Assembly: GCA_964637705.1 (NCBI GenBank)
Contig: CAZWVM010000006.1
Coordinates: forward strand, 1-43,778
DNA: 43,778 nt
Direction of reading: 5' to 3'
DNA from: CAZWVM01 sp964637705
GTDB lineage: Bacteria; UBA8481
The notes beneath the pieces were generated by a model. The model saw only the letters and a program-made list of their open reading frames with translations, did not search any database and was not told the DNA's origin. Below, one piece after another: positions 24,059 through 32,361 of the stretch. A program made the position numbers and the translations under genes. Positions within the stretch are counted from its first letter, which is position 1. Each line of letters opens with the position of its first letter.

Positions 24059-25237
24059 ATGAGATTCCCCGCCGCGATACGATTCCTCCTGGTCTTCCTG
24101 CTGGCCGCCGTACCGGCTCGCGCCGAGGAGACGACGGTGGAGAAGAGCCGCGGGGCTGTCGGACCCGGCGGAGGCGGCGAGATCCGCATGGTCCTGACGA
24201 CGCGCGAGGTTCCGGCGGAATACACCGCGTCCGGACTCGTCACGGTTGATTCGACCGGGCGCGTCGTGCGATGCCTCGCCGAGGCATGGAACGTGGAGGC
24301 GAACGGGACCCGGTGGCTGTTCGCACCGGCCTCGGGCTGGCTGACATCGGAGAGCCGTCCCCTGACGGAGACGATGATCGTCGCGTCGCTCCGGTCCGCC
24401 CGGACCCGGCGAGCGCTCGGCCTCAGGACCTCGTCCATATGGCTCGAATCAGGAGCCATCTTCGTGCGCACGCCTCGCATCGACCCCACGCTTCCGCGCC
24501 GCCTGAGCTGGCCCGAGGCGCTGATCCGCGTTCCCGGCCGCGCGACGACGGGACCGTTCCGCGTTGCGTCATCCGATTCGACCCGCGTGACGCTCGTGCC
24601 GAATCCGCACGCTCCCTTCCCGGGGCGGCCCGACACGCTCCAGGTTCTCTTCGAGCCCGATCCCGCCCGCGCGGTCTATCTCGTCGAGGCCGGGATGGCG
24701 GAGATCGCGCCGGTCGGCGACGAGGACTTCGCACGGCTCCTGGCCGATCCCCACGCGGCGGGCCGCCTCGTGCCCTCGCGGGTGCGAGAGGAGCATGTGC
24801 TCGTATCGAAAACCCTTTCCCTGGCCGCGCTCCTCGCGCTCTCTCGTGCCGTCGACCGCGACGTGATCCTGCGTATGCTGATGAACAGCCGAGGCTTCAG
24901 CTCCGGCCCCTCCTGGCGGACACTGTCGGAGTCCGAAAAGCGCGGCCTGCCTCGCGTGATCACGATCGCCGAGCCGGCCGGCCGTCCCGAACTCCGCAGA
25001 GTCGTCCAGCGCGTCGCCTATGATCTCCGCCGCTCGGGCCTGCGCGTCGAGACAACGTTCGACACCGGGCGCGCGACGCTCGAATACGCGGTTCGCTTCG
25101 AGACGGATCCCCGCCCGTCCCGCGCGGCGCACTTGTACAGCGTGACGCCCTACTGGTTCGTGAGCCGGCGCGTGGGCGGCTTTGCGCCGCCGAACACGGG
25201 CTATCCCGCGGCGGCCTTCGCGGAGATCCTGCCGTGA
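24059..25237 (+). CDS. Solute-binding-protein-like (SBP family 5) periplasmic protein
   Basis: A 392-residue exported protein. The signal peptide is MRFPAAIRFLLVFLLAAVPARA, with cleavage before EE. Similarity to oligopeptide/nickel-binding SBP family 5 is recognisable but worn: EAWNVEANGTRWLF, a shortened middle, and TGPFRVASSDSTRVTLVPNP followed by VLFEPDPARAVYLVEAGMAE. Ordinary family members are about 500 aa and travel with ABC permeases; none are here. Instead its stop overlaps the start of a membrane histidine kinase (GTGA, 25234-25237). A periplasmic ligand sensor for that kinase is a more likely role than transport, as inference. Confidence 0.75.
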   Translation: MRFPAAIRFLLVFLLAAVPARAEETTVEKSRGAVGPGGGGEIRMVLTTREVPAEYTASGLVTVDSTGRVVRCLAEAWNVEANGTRWLFAPASGWLTSESRPLTETMIVASLRSARTRRALGLRTSSIWLESGAIFVRTPRIDPTLPRRLSWPEALIRVPGRATTGPFRVASSDSTRVTLVPNPHAPFPGRPDTLQVLFEPDPARAVYLVEAGMAEIAPVGDEDFARLLADPHAAGRLVPSRVREEHVLVSKTLSLAALLALSRAVDRDVILRMLMNSRGFSSGPSWRTLSESEKRGLPRVITIAEPAGRPELRRVVQRVAYDLRRSGLRVETTFDTGRATLEYAVRFETDPRPSRAAHLYSVTPYWFVSRRVGGFAPPNTGYPAAAFAEILP

Positions 25238-27078
25238 GCCGGTTCGGCCTGCGCATGGCGGCGGCCTTCGCTTTCGTCGTCGCCGTCTCGATCGCCTTCG
25301 CCACGGTCCGGAGCGCCGAGATCGTGCGTGTCTCGCAGGAGGCTTCGCTCGAGGCCCTGGCCGCGGACCGTCTCTCCGCGGTCACGCGTGTTCTCGAGGA
25401 GGAGGCGGACGGAATCGCGGACCGCCTGGCGCCCCTGGCGCTTGTCCGGGAGGTCCGTTTCCGCGTTCAACCGGCCGCTCCCTCCGCGATGCCGGGCTCT
25501 CGGGGGGACGATGTCGCGACCGAAGTCCTGGCCGGAGACTCGGGCGTCGACGTCCCGGCCGACTCCCTGGCGATCGCGCCCGACTCGTCGGTCAGGGGGG
25601 CGGACGATACGCCGGTTGCGATGTCCGCGGGGCCCGTCGACCCGGTGGGCCTGCAGCGATTCGTCGAGGAGGTTCTGCCCGTGACGGGGCTCGACCTCCT
25701 CGACGTCATCGCGCTCGATGGAACGGTGCTTGCGCGAGGCCACTACCCGGAGGCCTTCGGGGAGGCGGGGGAGGCGCCCTTCTCCGACGGCGCCGACACG
25801 GTGCTCTTCGGGGTCCGGGACGCGGTCTTCCGGGAGGGCGAGCGTCCCGTGCTCTTCACCACCGTGCCGATCGTCGACACGCAGGCCGGGACGCGTGCTC
25901 TTGTCGGCGCGCTCACCGGCGCGGTCCGGCTCGATTCCCTCGTCCAGCGCCTGGCGCGCCTCACGGGATCGGTGGTGGAATTGAGAACGGACGCACGCAC
26001 GATCTCCTCGTGGCCGGGCTCCGGTCTGCCGCCGGGCCGGGGGCTCGTGCCGGTGGACGGTGAGGAGTATTGGGCGGCGCAGGGGGAGGTCGGGCGCGCG
26101 GGGATTCTGCGCGTCCTGGTGCCGGCCGGTGAATCGGCGAGGTTGCGACGCGGTTGGATCGAGGAGACGGTGCGCTATGGCGCGGTGGCGATCGCCTTCG
26201 CGGCCCTGGCCGGGATCGTCCTGGCGCTCGGCCCGACGCGCCGCCTCTCGCGCCTCACGCGCGCGGCCGTGCGCATCGGGGCGGGCGATCTCGAGACCCC
26301 GGTCGCGGTGGCGGGGCGCGATGAGATCGGGATCCTGGGTTCGACGATCGCGGGCACCGTGAAGTCCTTGAAGGAAGAGCGCGAACGGCTGAAGGCGAGC
26401 GAACGGGTGGCGGCCTGGCGGGACGCGGCACGTCGCCTCGCGCACGAGCTCAAGAATGCGATCACCCCGATCGGCCTCTCGCTGAGAACGGTCCAGAGGG
26501 CGATGGAGAAGGGGGTGCCCGGCCGCGCCGTGGCCGAGGAATCGATTTGCGCGATCGCGTCGGAGATGGAACAGCTGCGGTCGCTTGTCGACCAGTTCTC
26601 GCAGTTCGCGCGCCTTCCGGCGCCGCGGCCGGCGCCCTACGACATCATCCAGGCCCTGCGCGCCGCGGCGACGCTTCACGGATCGTCCGGCACGGCCATC
26701 CGCTTCCGCATGCCCGACCGCATGGCCGCGCTCCTCGCGGACGACGAATTGATGGGCCGCGTCTGGGCAAACCTCTTCTCGAACGCCGTCGCGGCGGCCG
26801 GTCCGGACGGATGGGTCGAGGTTCGCGTGGAACTCACCGAGGCCGGCGGTTGCATCGTCTCGATCACCGATTCGGGTCCGGGACTGGCCCGCGAGAGAAT
26901 CGAGGGTGCGGCCGGGGAGGGGACGAGCACGAAGCCGGGGGGCTGGGGGTTGGGACTCGCGCTGTCGGAGCGGATCGTGGTGGAGCATGGAGGGGAGATG
27001 AGGCTCGAGAACAGCGCCGAGGCCGGCGCGCGAGTCGCCGTCGTCCTCCCTCCTCCGCCCCGACCGGGTGAGGCGTGA
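25234..27078 (+). CDS. NtrY-like membrane histidine kinase
   Basis: A 614-residue sensor kinase. Helix 1 (about 7-25), a periplasmic sensing region of roughly 280 residues rich in Asp/Ala/Pro with no recognised fold, helix 2 (about 311-331), then HAMP (GAGDLETPVAVAGRDEIGIL). The H-box ARRLAHELKNAITPIGLSL carries the phospho-accepting H404 and is of the NtrY type. The ATPase domain shows the N-box RVWANLFSNAVAAAG, DSGPGL and GWGLGLALSERIV. The start is GTG at 25234, overlapping the upstream gene by 4 nt; its stop overlaps the NtrC-type regulator as TGATG. Signal unknown; the overlapping solute-binding-like protein is the best candidate input. Confidence 0.92.
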   Translation: MSRFGLRMAAAFAFVVAVSIAFATVRSAEIVRVSQEASLEALAADRLSAVTRVLEEEADGIADRLAPLALVREVRFRVQPAAPSAMPGSRGDDVATEVLAGDSGVDVPADSLAIAPDSSVRGADDTPVAMSAGPVDPVGLQRFVEEVLPVTGLDLLDVIALDGTVLARGHYPEAFGEAGEAPFSDGADTVLFGVRDAVFREGERPVLFTTVPIVDTQAGTRALVGALTGAVRLDSLVQRLARLTGSVVELRTDARTISSWPGSGLPPGRGLVPVDGEEYWAAQGEVGRAGILRVLVPAGESARLRRGWIEETVRYGAVAIAFAALAGIVLALGPTRRLSRLTRAAVRIGAGDLETPVAVAGRDEIGILGSTIAGTVKSLKEERERLKASERVAAWRDAARRLAHELKNAITPIGLSLRTVQRAMEKGVPGRAVAEESICAIASEMEQLRSLVDQFSQFARLPAPRPAPYDIIQALRAAATLHGSSGTAIRFRMPDRMAALLADDELMGRVWANLFSNAVAAAGPDGWVEVRVELTEAGGCIVSITDSGPGLARERIEGAAGEGTSTKPGGWGLGLALSERIVVEHGGEMRLENSAEAGARVAVVLPPPPRPGEA

Positions 27079-28445
27079 TGCCGCGCGTTCTCGTGGTCGA
27101 TGACGAGCCCCGGATCGTCGAGGCGCTGGCACGGCTCCTGAAGCTCGAGGGCTACGACGTCGACGGGGCTCGTGACGGCGAGGATGCGCTCGCGCGGTTG
27201 AGGTCGGGTGGATTCGAAGCGGTGCTCCTGGATCTCGACATGCCCCGCCTCGACGGCATCGAGACCTTGAAGCGGCTTCGGCATGCCGGCGACGCGATCC
27301 CGGTCCTCATCGTCTCGGGCCGCGGCACGATCCAGCGCGCGGTCGAGGCGGTGAGACTCGGTGCACACGACTTCATCGAGAAGCCGGTGGACGACGAACG
27401 GCTGCTTCTGTCGCTCAGGCGCGCCATCGAGTACCACCGGATGAGCGCGGAGATCGAGATCCTGAGGGAGGACCGATCGAGGCGCGTCGTCGTCGCCGAG
27501 GACCCGTCGATGAAGGAACTCCTCGCCTCTCTCGCGCGGATCGGGGCCGCGGAATCGAGCGTCCTGGTGACCGGCGAGACCGGCACGGGCAAGGAGATCG
27601 CGGCTCAGATGATCCACCAGGCGTCGCCGCGCGCTCGGGGACCGTTCGTGAAGGTCAACTGCGCGGCCCTGCCCGAAGCCCTGGCGGAAAGCGAGCTCTT
27701 CGGCCATGTCCGAGGTGCCTTCACGGGCGCGGCGAAGGACCGCAAGGGGCGATTCCAGCTCGCCCACGGCGGAACGCTCTTCCTGGACGAGGTCGGAGAG
27801 CTTTCGCTTCCGGTCCAGGCCAAGCTCCTGAGGGCGCTGGGCGAGGGAGAATTCGAGCCGGTCGGGTCCGAGAAGACGCTGCGGGCGGACGTGAGGGTGA
27901 TCGCGGCGACGAACCGGAACCTCGAGGTCGAGATCGCGTCCGGGCGTTTCCGATCGGATCTCTACTATCGCCTCGCCATCCTGGTCGTGGCGCTACCTCC
28001 CCTGAGAAACCGGTCCCGGGACGTGGAACCGCTGGCCCGGCATTTCCTCGCGCTCTTCGGCCGCAAGACCGGCCGGCCCGGGTTGTCGCTCGGTCAGGAC
28101 GCCGTCCGGCGGATGGAAACCTACGCGTGGCCTGGAAACGTGAGGGAACTCCAGAACTGCATCGAGAGGCTGGCCGTGACGGCCGCCGGGCTCATGATCG
28201 GCGAGAGCGATCTTCGGTTCGTCCTGCCCGCGGCGTTTCCGGAAGCCGATGTTTCCCGCGATGGCGGCGCGGTTTCCGGCCGGACGATCGGCGAGGCGCT
28301 GGACGCGGAAGAGGCCCGTCTCATCCGGGCGGCCATCCGGGAGGCCCGGGGCAACATGACGGCGGCGGCGCGGATCGCCGGACTCGAGCGGAGCCACTTC
28401 TACCGCCGCATGAAGAAGCATGGGATCGATCCCCGTGAATCGTGA
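27078..28445 (+). CDS. NtrC-family sigma-54-dependent response regulator
   Basis: A 455-residue regulator. Receiver: VLVVDDEPRIVEAL with phospho-acceptor D52 in LLDLDMPRLDG, and EKPVDDERL near its end. AAA+ domain: Walker A GETGTGKE, the sigma-54 contact loop GAFTGA (in ELFGHVRGAFTGAAKD), Walker B GGTLFLDEVGEL, and WPGNVRELQN. The C-terminal Fis-type helix-turn-helix includes GNMTAAARIAGLERSHFYRR. It should activate sigma-54 promoters when phosphorylated by the kinase just upstream. The ATG at 27078 overlaps the kinase stop by one base; a GTG three bases earlier would add one residue. Targets are not identifiable in the window. Confidence 0.95.
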   Translation: MPRVLVVDDEPRIVEALARLLKLEGYDVDGARDGEDALARLRSGGFEAVLLDLDMPRLDGIETLKRLRHAGDAIPVLIVSGRGTIQRAVEAVRLGAHDFIEKPVDDERLLLSLRRAIEYHRMSAEIEILREDRSRRVVVAEDPSMKELLASLARIGAAESSVLVTGETGTGKEIAAQMIHQASPRARGPFVKVNCAALPEALAESELFGHVRGAFTGAAKDRKGRFQLAHGGTLFLDEVGELSLPVQAKLLRALGEGEFEPVGSEKTLRADVRVIAATNRNLEVEIASGRFRSDLYYRLAILVVALPPLRNRSRDVEPLARHFLALFGRKTGRPGLSLGQDAVRRMETYAWPGNVRELQNCIERLAVTAAGLMIGESDLRFVLPAAFPEADVSRDGGAVSGRTIGEALDAEEARLIRAAIREARGNMTAAARIAGLERSHFYRRMKKHGIDPRES

Positions 28446-28499
28446 GGGGCGTGAGATGACGGGCGGCGCCGGTCGCAGGACTGGCGGGACGGCGTCATC

Positions 28500-28982
28500 A
28501 TGGCGATGAGACGGTCCCGCCGCCGCCTCGCCCGGCGCGTCATGCTCCTCGTTTTCTCCCTGCTTCTGACCGTCCTGGGGGCCTTCCGGTTGTGGGACCA
28601 ACGCGGGCGTCTCGAGTGGGTCCCGGTCACGGCCGTGATCAGCCGCTTCAACGACGGGCGCGACTGGTCGACGCGCCGCGCTCGCTGGACGCCGGGCGTG
28701 ATGGCGCTCATTCGCTACAAGTTCGACGTCGCGAACGCCACTTACGAGAGCGATGAAGTGATGCTCATCAACCACGAGAGAAAGGGTCCGAATTCCGCGA
28801 TCCAGATCTACTTCAACCCCGCGAACCCGCAGGAGTCGTCGCTGACGAAGGATCTCTCGATCTGGGACATCGTTCTGACCGTCCTCGGCGCGGCCGGAGT
28901 GATATACAACTCCGTCCGCCTTCGGAAGCGCCTCCGGAACATGGGGAGCATCTCCGACGCGGCATCGGGGCGGAGGCCCTGA
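28500..28982 (+). CDS. DUF3592-type membrane protein
   Basis: A 160-residue protein with an N-terminal transmembrane helix (VMLLVFSLLLTVLGAFRLW) and a second near the C-terminus (IVLTVLGAAGVIYNSV), with a beta-rich extracytoplasmic part between them. The WVPVTAVISRF, IRYKFDVANATYESDEV and QIYFNPANPQESSL segments are the usual DUF3592 landmarks. No ribosome-binding site is obvious. It begins 54 nt after the response-regulator stop and could be the last gene of that transcript. Its TGA lies in a 13-nt palindrome (28978-28990) that also holds the ilvN stop on the other strand. Confidence 0.8.
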   Translation: MAMRRSRRRLARRVMLLVFSLLLTVLGAFRLWDQRGRLEWVPVTAVISRFNDGRDWSTRRARWTPGVMALIRYKFDVANATYESDEVMLINHERKGPNSAIQIYFNPANPQESSLTKDLSIWDIVLTVLGAAGVIYNSVRLRKRLRNMGSISDAASGRRP

Positions 28983-28985
28983 GGC

Positions 28986-29492
28986 TCAGGTCTCCTCGCG
29001 CCCGCGCGCCATCAGCATCTTACCCGACCGCACTTCCTCGATGACGCCGTATTTGGCGAGAAGAGCGAGGCAGGCGTCGAGTTTCTCGGTCGTGCCCTCC
29101 ACGGTCAGGATGAGGGAATCCTCCGTGAAATCGATCGTTCGGGCCTTGAAGTGCTCCGCGACCTGGAGAATCTCCGTGCGCCGTTCGGCGGGAGCGTCGA
29201 CCTTGAACAGGGCGTATTCCCGCTCGATCACGTTCTCGCCCGAGTGATCCTTGCAATGCACGACGTCGATGAGCTTGGAAACCTGCTTGATGATCTGCTC
29301 CAGCGTGTCCGCGTCGCCGCGGCTCACCACGGTCATGCGCGAGAAGCGGGGATCCGTGCTGGAACTGACGACGAGGGAGTCGATGTTGAAACCACGCCGG
29401 GCGAAGACCTGGGCCACGCGCACGAGAACGCCGGGGCGGTTCGCCACGTAGATGCTGATCGTGTGCTTGGGGTGTTCCTGGACGTCGTTCAT
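28986..29492 (-). CDS. ilvN: Acetolactate synthase small (regulatory) subunit
   Basis: A 168-residue regulatory subunit of acetohydroxyacid synthase. The N-terminal ACT domain reads HTISIYVANRPGVLVRVAQV then ARRGFNIDSLVV, the site of valine feedback in the family. The C-terminal domain (EYALFKVDAPAERRTEILQV, then EGTTEKLDACLALLAKYGV) is also typical. Length is normal. It lies 1 nt after ilvB on the same strand, so the two subunits are made together. Confidence 0.97.
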   Translation of the reverse strand: MNDVQEHPKHTISIYVANRPGVLVRVAQVFARRGFNIDSLVVSSSTDPRFSRMTVVSRGDADTLEQIIKQVSKLIDVVHCKDHSGENVIEREYALFKVDAPAERRTEILQVAEHFKARTIDFTEDSLILTVEGTTEKLDACLALLAKYGVIEEVRSGKMLMARGREET

Positions 29493-29493
29493 C

Positions 29494-31275
29494 CTAGCGT
29501 CTCCCTTCCGTGCGCTTCCGCCGTCGGGCGGGCGGTCGCGCTTCCGGCGCCGGTCGTTTCCCGTCGGCGGCCTCGGAGCGCGGGGGGTCGATGATCATAT
29601 GCGAGATGGGGGCGCCGGCCGGGATCATCGGAAAGACGTTGTCCTCCTTGACCAGTTCCGCCCAGATCAGGCACGGCCCCGGGTAAGCGATCGCCTCCCG
29701 CAGGGTCTTCTCCACCTCCGCGTTCCGCCGGATGCGGAACGACTTGAGACCGTAGGCCTTCGCGAGCTGCGCGAAGTCGGGGTTGCCGACGAGATCCACG
29801 CCCGAGAGGCGGTTCTCGAAGAAGAGCTCCTGCCATTGCCGCACCATCCCGAGGTAGCGGTTGTCCATCACGATGACCTTCACCGGCAGCTTGTGGTTCA
29901 TCATTGTCGCCAGCTCGCACATCGTCATCTGGAAGCCGCCGTCGCCGCTGATGGAGATCACGAGCTCGCCCGGCCGGCCGAATTGCGCGCCGATCGCGGC
30001 GGGCAGGCCGAAGCCCATCGTGCCCGCACCCCCCGAAGAGAGCCAGGTCCGGTTCCTGTGCACCTTCCAGAACTGCGCGGTCCACATCTGGTGCTGGCCC
30101 ACGTCGGTCGCGACGATCGCGTTCCCCTTCGTGATCCGGTACAGGGCGTCGATGATCAGGGGGACCTTGAGGCCGCCCTTCTTGGCGTACTTGAGCGGAT
30201 ACTGCCGCCGCCACTCCGCGATGCGCCCGAGCCACTCCTTCGTGTCCAGCTTCGAGACGTGCCGGTTCAACTCCTTCAGCACGTGCTTCGCATCGCCCAC
30301 CACGTGGTGATGGGGTCGCACGATCTTGTTGATCTCCGCCGGGTCGATATCGACGTGGATCTTGACGGCCGTGGGGCAGAACTCGGCGAGTTTGCCCGTG
30401 ATGCGGTCGTCCCACCGCCCGCCGATGGACATGATCAGGTCGCAATCCGCCACGGCCTTGTTCGCGTAGGCCGTGCCGTGCATCCCCAGCATGCCCAAAG
30501 AGAGCGGATGATTCTCGGGGAAGGCCCCCTTTCCGAGGAGCGTGTTCACGACCGGGGCCTCCAGGGTCGTCGCCAGTTTCATGATCTCCTCGCCCGCATC
30601 CGAAATCACGGCACCATGGCCGACGTAGAGGACGGGGCGCTTCGAGCGCGAGATCGCCGCGGCGATCTCCGCGACCGCCCGGCGGTCGAAGTCGCCCGGA
30701 TCCCTCGGCTTGTAGCCCGGGAGATCCATCTCGGCCTTCAAGGAGGCGGTGCAGGGTCCCGTGGCCACGTCCTTCGGAATGTCGATGTGAACCGGGCCGG
30801 GTCGGCCGGTGTGGGAGATGAAAAAGGCCTCCTTCATGACGCGCGGGAGGTCGTTCGTGTTCTTCACCAGGTAGCTGTGCTTCACGATCGGAAGGGTCAT
30901 GCCGATGATGTCGCCTTCCTGGAAGGCGTCCTTACCCAGCATCGGGGTGCCCACCTGCCCGGTGATCACCACCATCGGCACCGAATCCATGTAGGCATTG
31001 AAGAGACCGGTCACGATGTTCGTCGCCCCCGGACCACTGGTCACGATCACCACGCCCGGCTTGCCGGTCGCGCGCGCATAGCCCTCGGCCTCGTGCATAG
31101 CCCCCTGCTCGTGCCTGACCAGGATCAGTTTCAGGCCGGAATCGACGATGGCGTCGTAGATCGGGATCGTGACGCCGCCGGGTATGCCCCAGATGAACTC
31201 GACCTTGTGCTCCTTCAGGCATGCAATGACAACCTCGGCGCCAGATAGAATTCTATTTTGACTTTTGTCTGCCAT
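29494..31275 (-). CDS. ilvB: Acetolactate synthase large (catalytic) subunit
   Basis: A 593-residue ThDP/FAD enzyme condensing two pyruvates to acetolactate (or pyruvate with oxobutyrate). It has the catalytic Glu in VRHEQGAMHEAEGYARATG, TSGPGATNIVTGLFNAYMDS, the FAD-domain region RWDDRITGKL, and the ThDP/Mg motif GDGGFQMTMCELATMMNH ending in NRYLGMVRQWQ. These mark the FAD-dependent anabolic type. A near-perfect AGGAGG lies 6-7 nt before the ATG at 31275. The last 30 residues are an Arg/Ala/Pro-rich extension beyond the usual end. Upstream is an AT-rich control region; ilvN follows after 1 nt. Confidence 0.97.
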   Translation of the reverse strand: MADKSQNRILSGAEVVIACLKEHKVEFIWGIPGGVTIPIYDAIVDSGLKLILVRHEQGAMHEAEGYARATGKPGVVIVTSGPGATNIVTGLFNAYMDSVPMVVITGQVGTPMLGKDAFQEGDIIGMTLPIVKHSYLVKNTNDLPRVMKEAFFISHTGRPGPVHIDIPKDVATGPCTASLKAEMDLPGYKPRDPGDFDRRAVAEIAAAISRSKRPVLYVGHGAVISDAGEEIMKLATTLEAPVVNTLLGKGAFPENHPLSLGMLGMHGTAYANKAVADCDLIMSIGGRWDDRITGKLAEFCPTAVKIHVDIDPAEINKIVRPHHHVVGDAKHVLKELNRHVSKLDTKEWLGRIAEWRRQYPLKYAKKGGLKVPLIIDALYRITKGNAIVATDVGQHQMWTAQFWKVHRNRTWLSSGGAGTMGFGLPAAIGAQFGRPGELVISISGDGGFQMTMCELATMMNHKLPVKVIVMDNRYLGMVRQWQELFFENRLSGVDLVGNPDFAQLAKAYGLKSFRIRRNAEVEKTLREAIAYPGPCLIWAELVKEDNVFPMIPAGAPISHMIIDPPRSEAADGKRPAPEARPPARRRKRTEGRR

Positions 31276-31466
31276 TTTGTGCCTCCTAAAGAATGAACTA
31301 GAGAAATTATTGAGATATTTTAGCTATTTTTTAAATAATGTGCCAGCCATGTCAATGAAAATGTCAATATATGCGTCAAAAAAACTATCGCTTCCATCAA
31401 TTATGCAAAAAATGATCGAGCATCGAGCAATAAACTATAAAACGCTGTAAAATTAGGAATTGAGCC
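31276..31466 (-). promoter_or_regulatory. AT-rich promoter/leader region of ilvBN
   Basis: About 190 AT-rich bases between ilvB and the aldolase gene. On the minus strand the ATG is preceded by AGGAGG and, further up, TTGACA (31350-31355) with an A-rich -10 region after about 16-17 nt. No leader peptide with runs of Leu/Val/Ile codons and no attenuator hairpin was found. Confidence 0.5.
31351..31379 (-). repeat. Three TTGAC motifs at exact 12-nt spacing
   Basis: On the minus strand TTGAC occurs at 31375-31379, 31363-31367 and 31351-31355, each 12 nt apart, the last extended to TTGACA. They may be alternative -35 boxes or repeated half-sites for a regulator bound on one face of the helix (a little over one turn apart). 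Confidence 0.6.
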
Positions 31467-32357
31467 TCAGTCGGGCGGGGCGTAACGCAGGGCCGACTGC
31501 CTCAGTCGGTCTTCCTCGCCCGGGGTGAGATTCAACTGGGGCAGGCGTGCTCCGCCCGCATCCACGCCCCGGTAGGCCAGCCAGCGCTTCAAGGCCGCGA
31601 TGAAGGGGAGATCCTTGAGCGACTTGCGGATCTCGACGAGTCGCTCCTGCAGGCGTTCCGCGTCCCGTCCGCTCCGGTAAGCGTCGTAGATCGCGCGGTG
31701 CAGCTCCGGCGCCACGTTGGCGCAGGCCGAGATGATGCCGCTCACCCCGATCTTCAGACCGTCGAGCATGTTCATGTCCGATCCGAGCATCACCCGCCGG
31801 GGCGGTGACGCGAGGAATCGAGACGTGTCCTGCAACCGGCCGCCGGAGTCCTTGACGCCCCAGAGCGTGTCGAAGCGCTTCAGTCGACCGAGCATCTTCC
31901 GATCGAGCGGCAGGCCGGTCAGGAGGGGGATGTGGTAGAGGATGACCGGCAACCGCGCCCGCTCCAGGACCGCCTCGAAGAAGCGCTCGATTCCCCCCGG
32001 TACCGCGTTGCGGAAGTAGAAGGGCGGCGGCACGAGCACGGCCTGAGCGTTGCGCCGCGCCGCCAGTTCCACGAGCTCAAGCGTCTCGTTGAGGGAGCAC
32101 GATCCGCAGCCGACGATCATCCGGAGTCCTCCGGCGCAGGAGGAGGCCTCGGCGACGAGAGCAAGCTTCTCGGCGAACGAAAGGGACGCGGACTCGCCGG
32201 TCGTCCCGAGAACGAGAAACCCGTCGGCGCGGGCCGCGGAAAGGTGAGTCAGGAGCGGCCCCACGATCGGCAACGCGATCTCGCTCCCGTCCGCCGTCAT
32301 CGGCGTGACGAGGGCGGCGTAGACCCCGGACAGCGGTTCCCTCGAAGGCGTCGGCAT
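31467..32357 (-). CDS. DHDPS/N-acetylneuraminate lyase-family aldolase
   Basis: A 296-residue class I pyruvate aldolase with a TIM barrel. Substrate-carboxylate loop GTTGES (51-56), catalytic Tyr141 in ILYHIPLLTG, Schiff-base Lys169 in WGVKDSGG. In true dihydrodipicolinate synthase the segment after the Tyr reads like NVPSRTG, with an Arg that binds aspartate semialdehyde. Here it is HIPLLTG, so this is probably not DapA. A 2-keto-3-deoxy-sugar-acid aldolase, a sugar-acid dehydratase or another NAL-type lyase is more likely. It is the last gene of the molybdenum hydroxylase operon, 4 nt after the TPR gene, which suggests a catabolic role in which the hydroxylase handles the aldehyde product. 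Confidence 0.85.
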   Translation of the reverse strand: MPTPSREPLSGVYAALVTPMTADGSEIALPIVGPLLTHLSAARADGFLVLGTTGESASLSFAEKLALVAEASSCAGGLRMIVGCGSCSLNETLELVELAARRNAQAVLVPPPFYFRNAVPGGIERFFEAVLERARLPVILYHIPLLTGLPLDRKMLGRLKRFDTLWGVKDSGGRLQDTSRFLASPPRRVMLGSDMNMLDGLKIGVSGIISACANVAPELHRAIYDAYRSGRDAERLQERLVEIRKSLKDLPFIAALKRWLAYRGVDAGGARLPQLNLTPGEEDRLRQSALRYAPPD

Positions 32358-32361
32358 CTCG

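Noticed and set aside
31331..31347. Sigma-54-like site upstream of ilvB (CTGGCAC followed by TTA)
   Set aside because: The -24 half fits but the -12 half lacks the GC of TTGC; housekeeping control is more likely for ilvBN.
31467..32357. Annotation as dapA (lysine biosynthesis)
   Set aside because: The substrate-binding Arg of true DapA is replaced and the gene ends a molybdenum hydroxylase operon.
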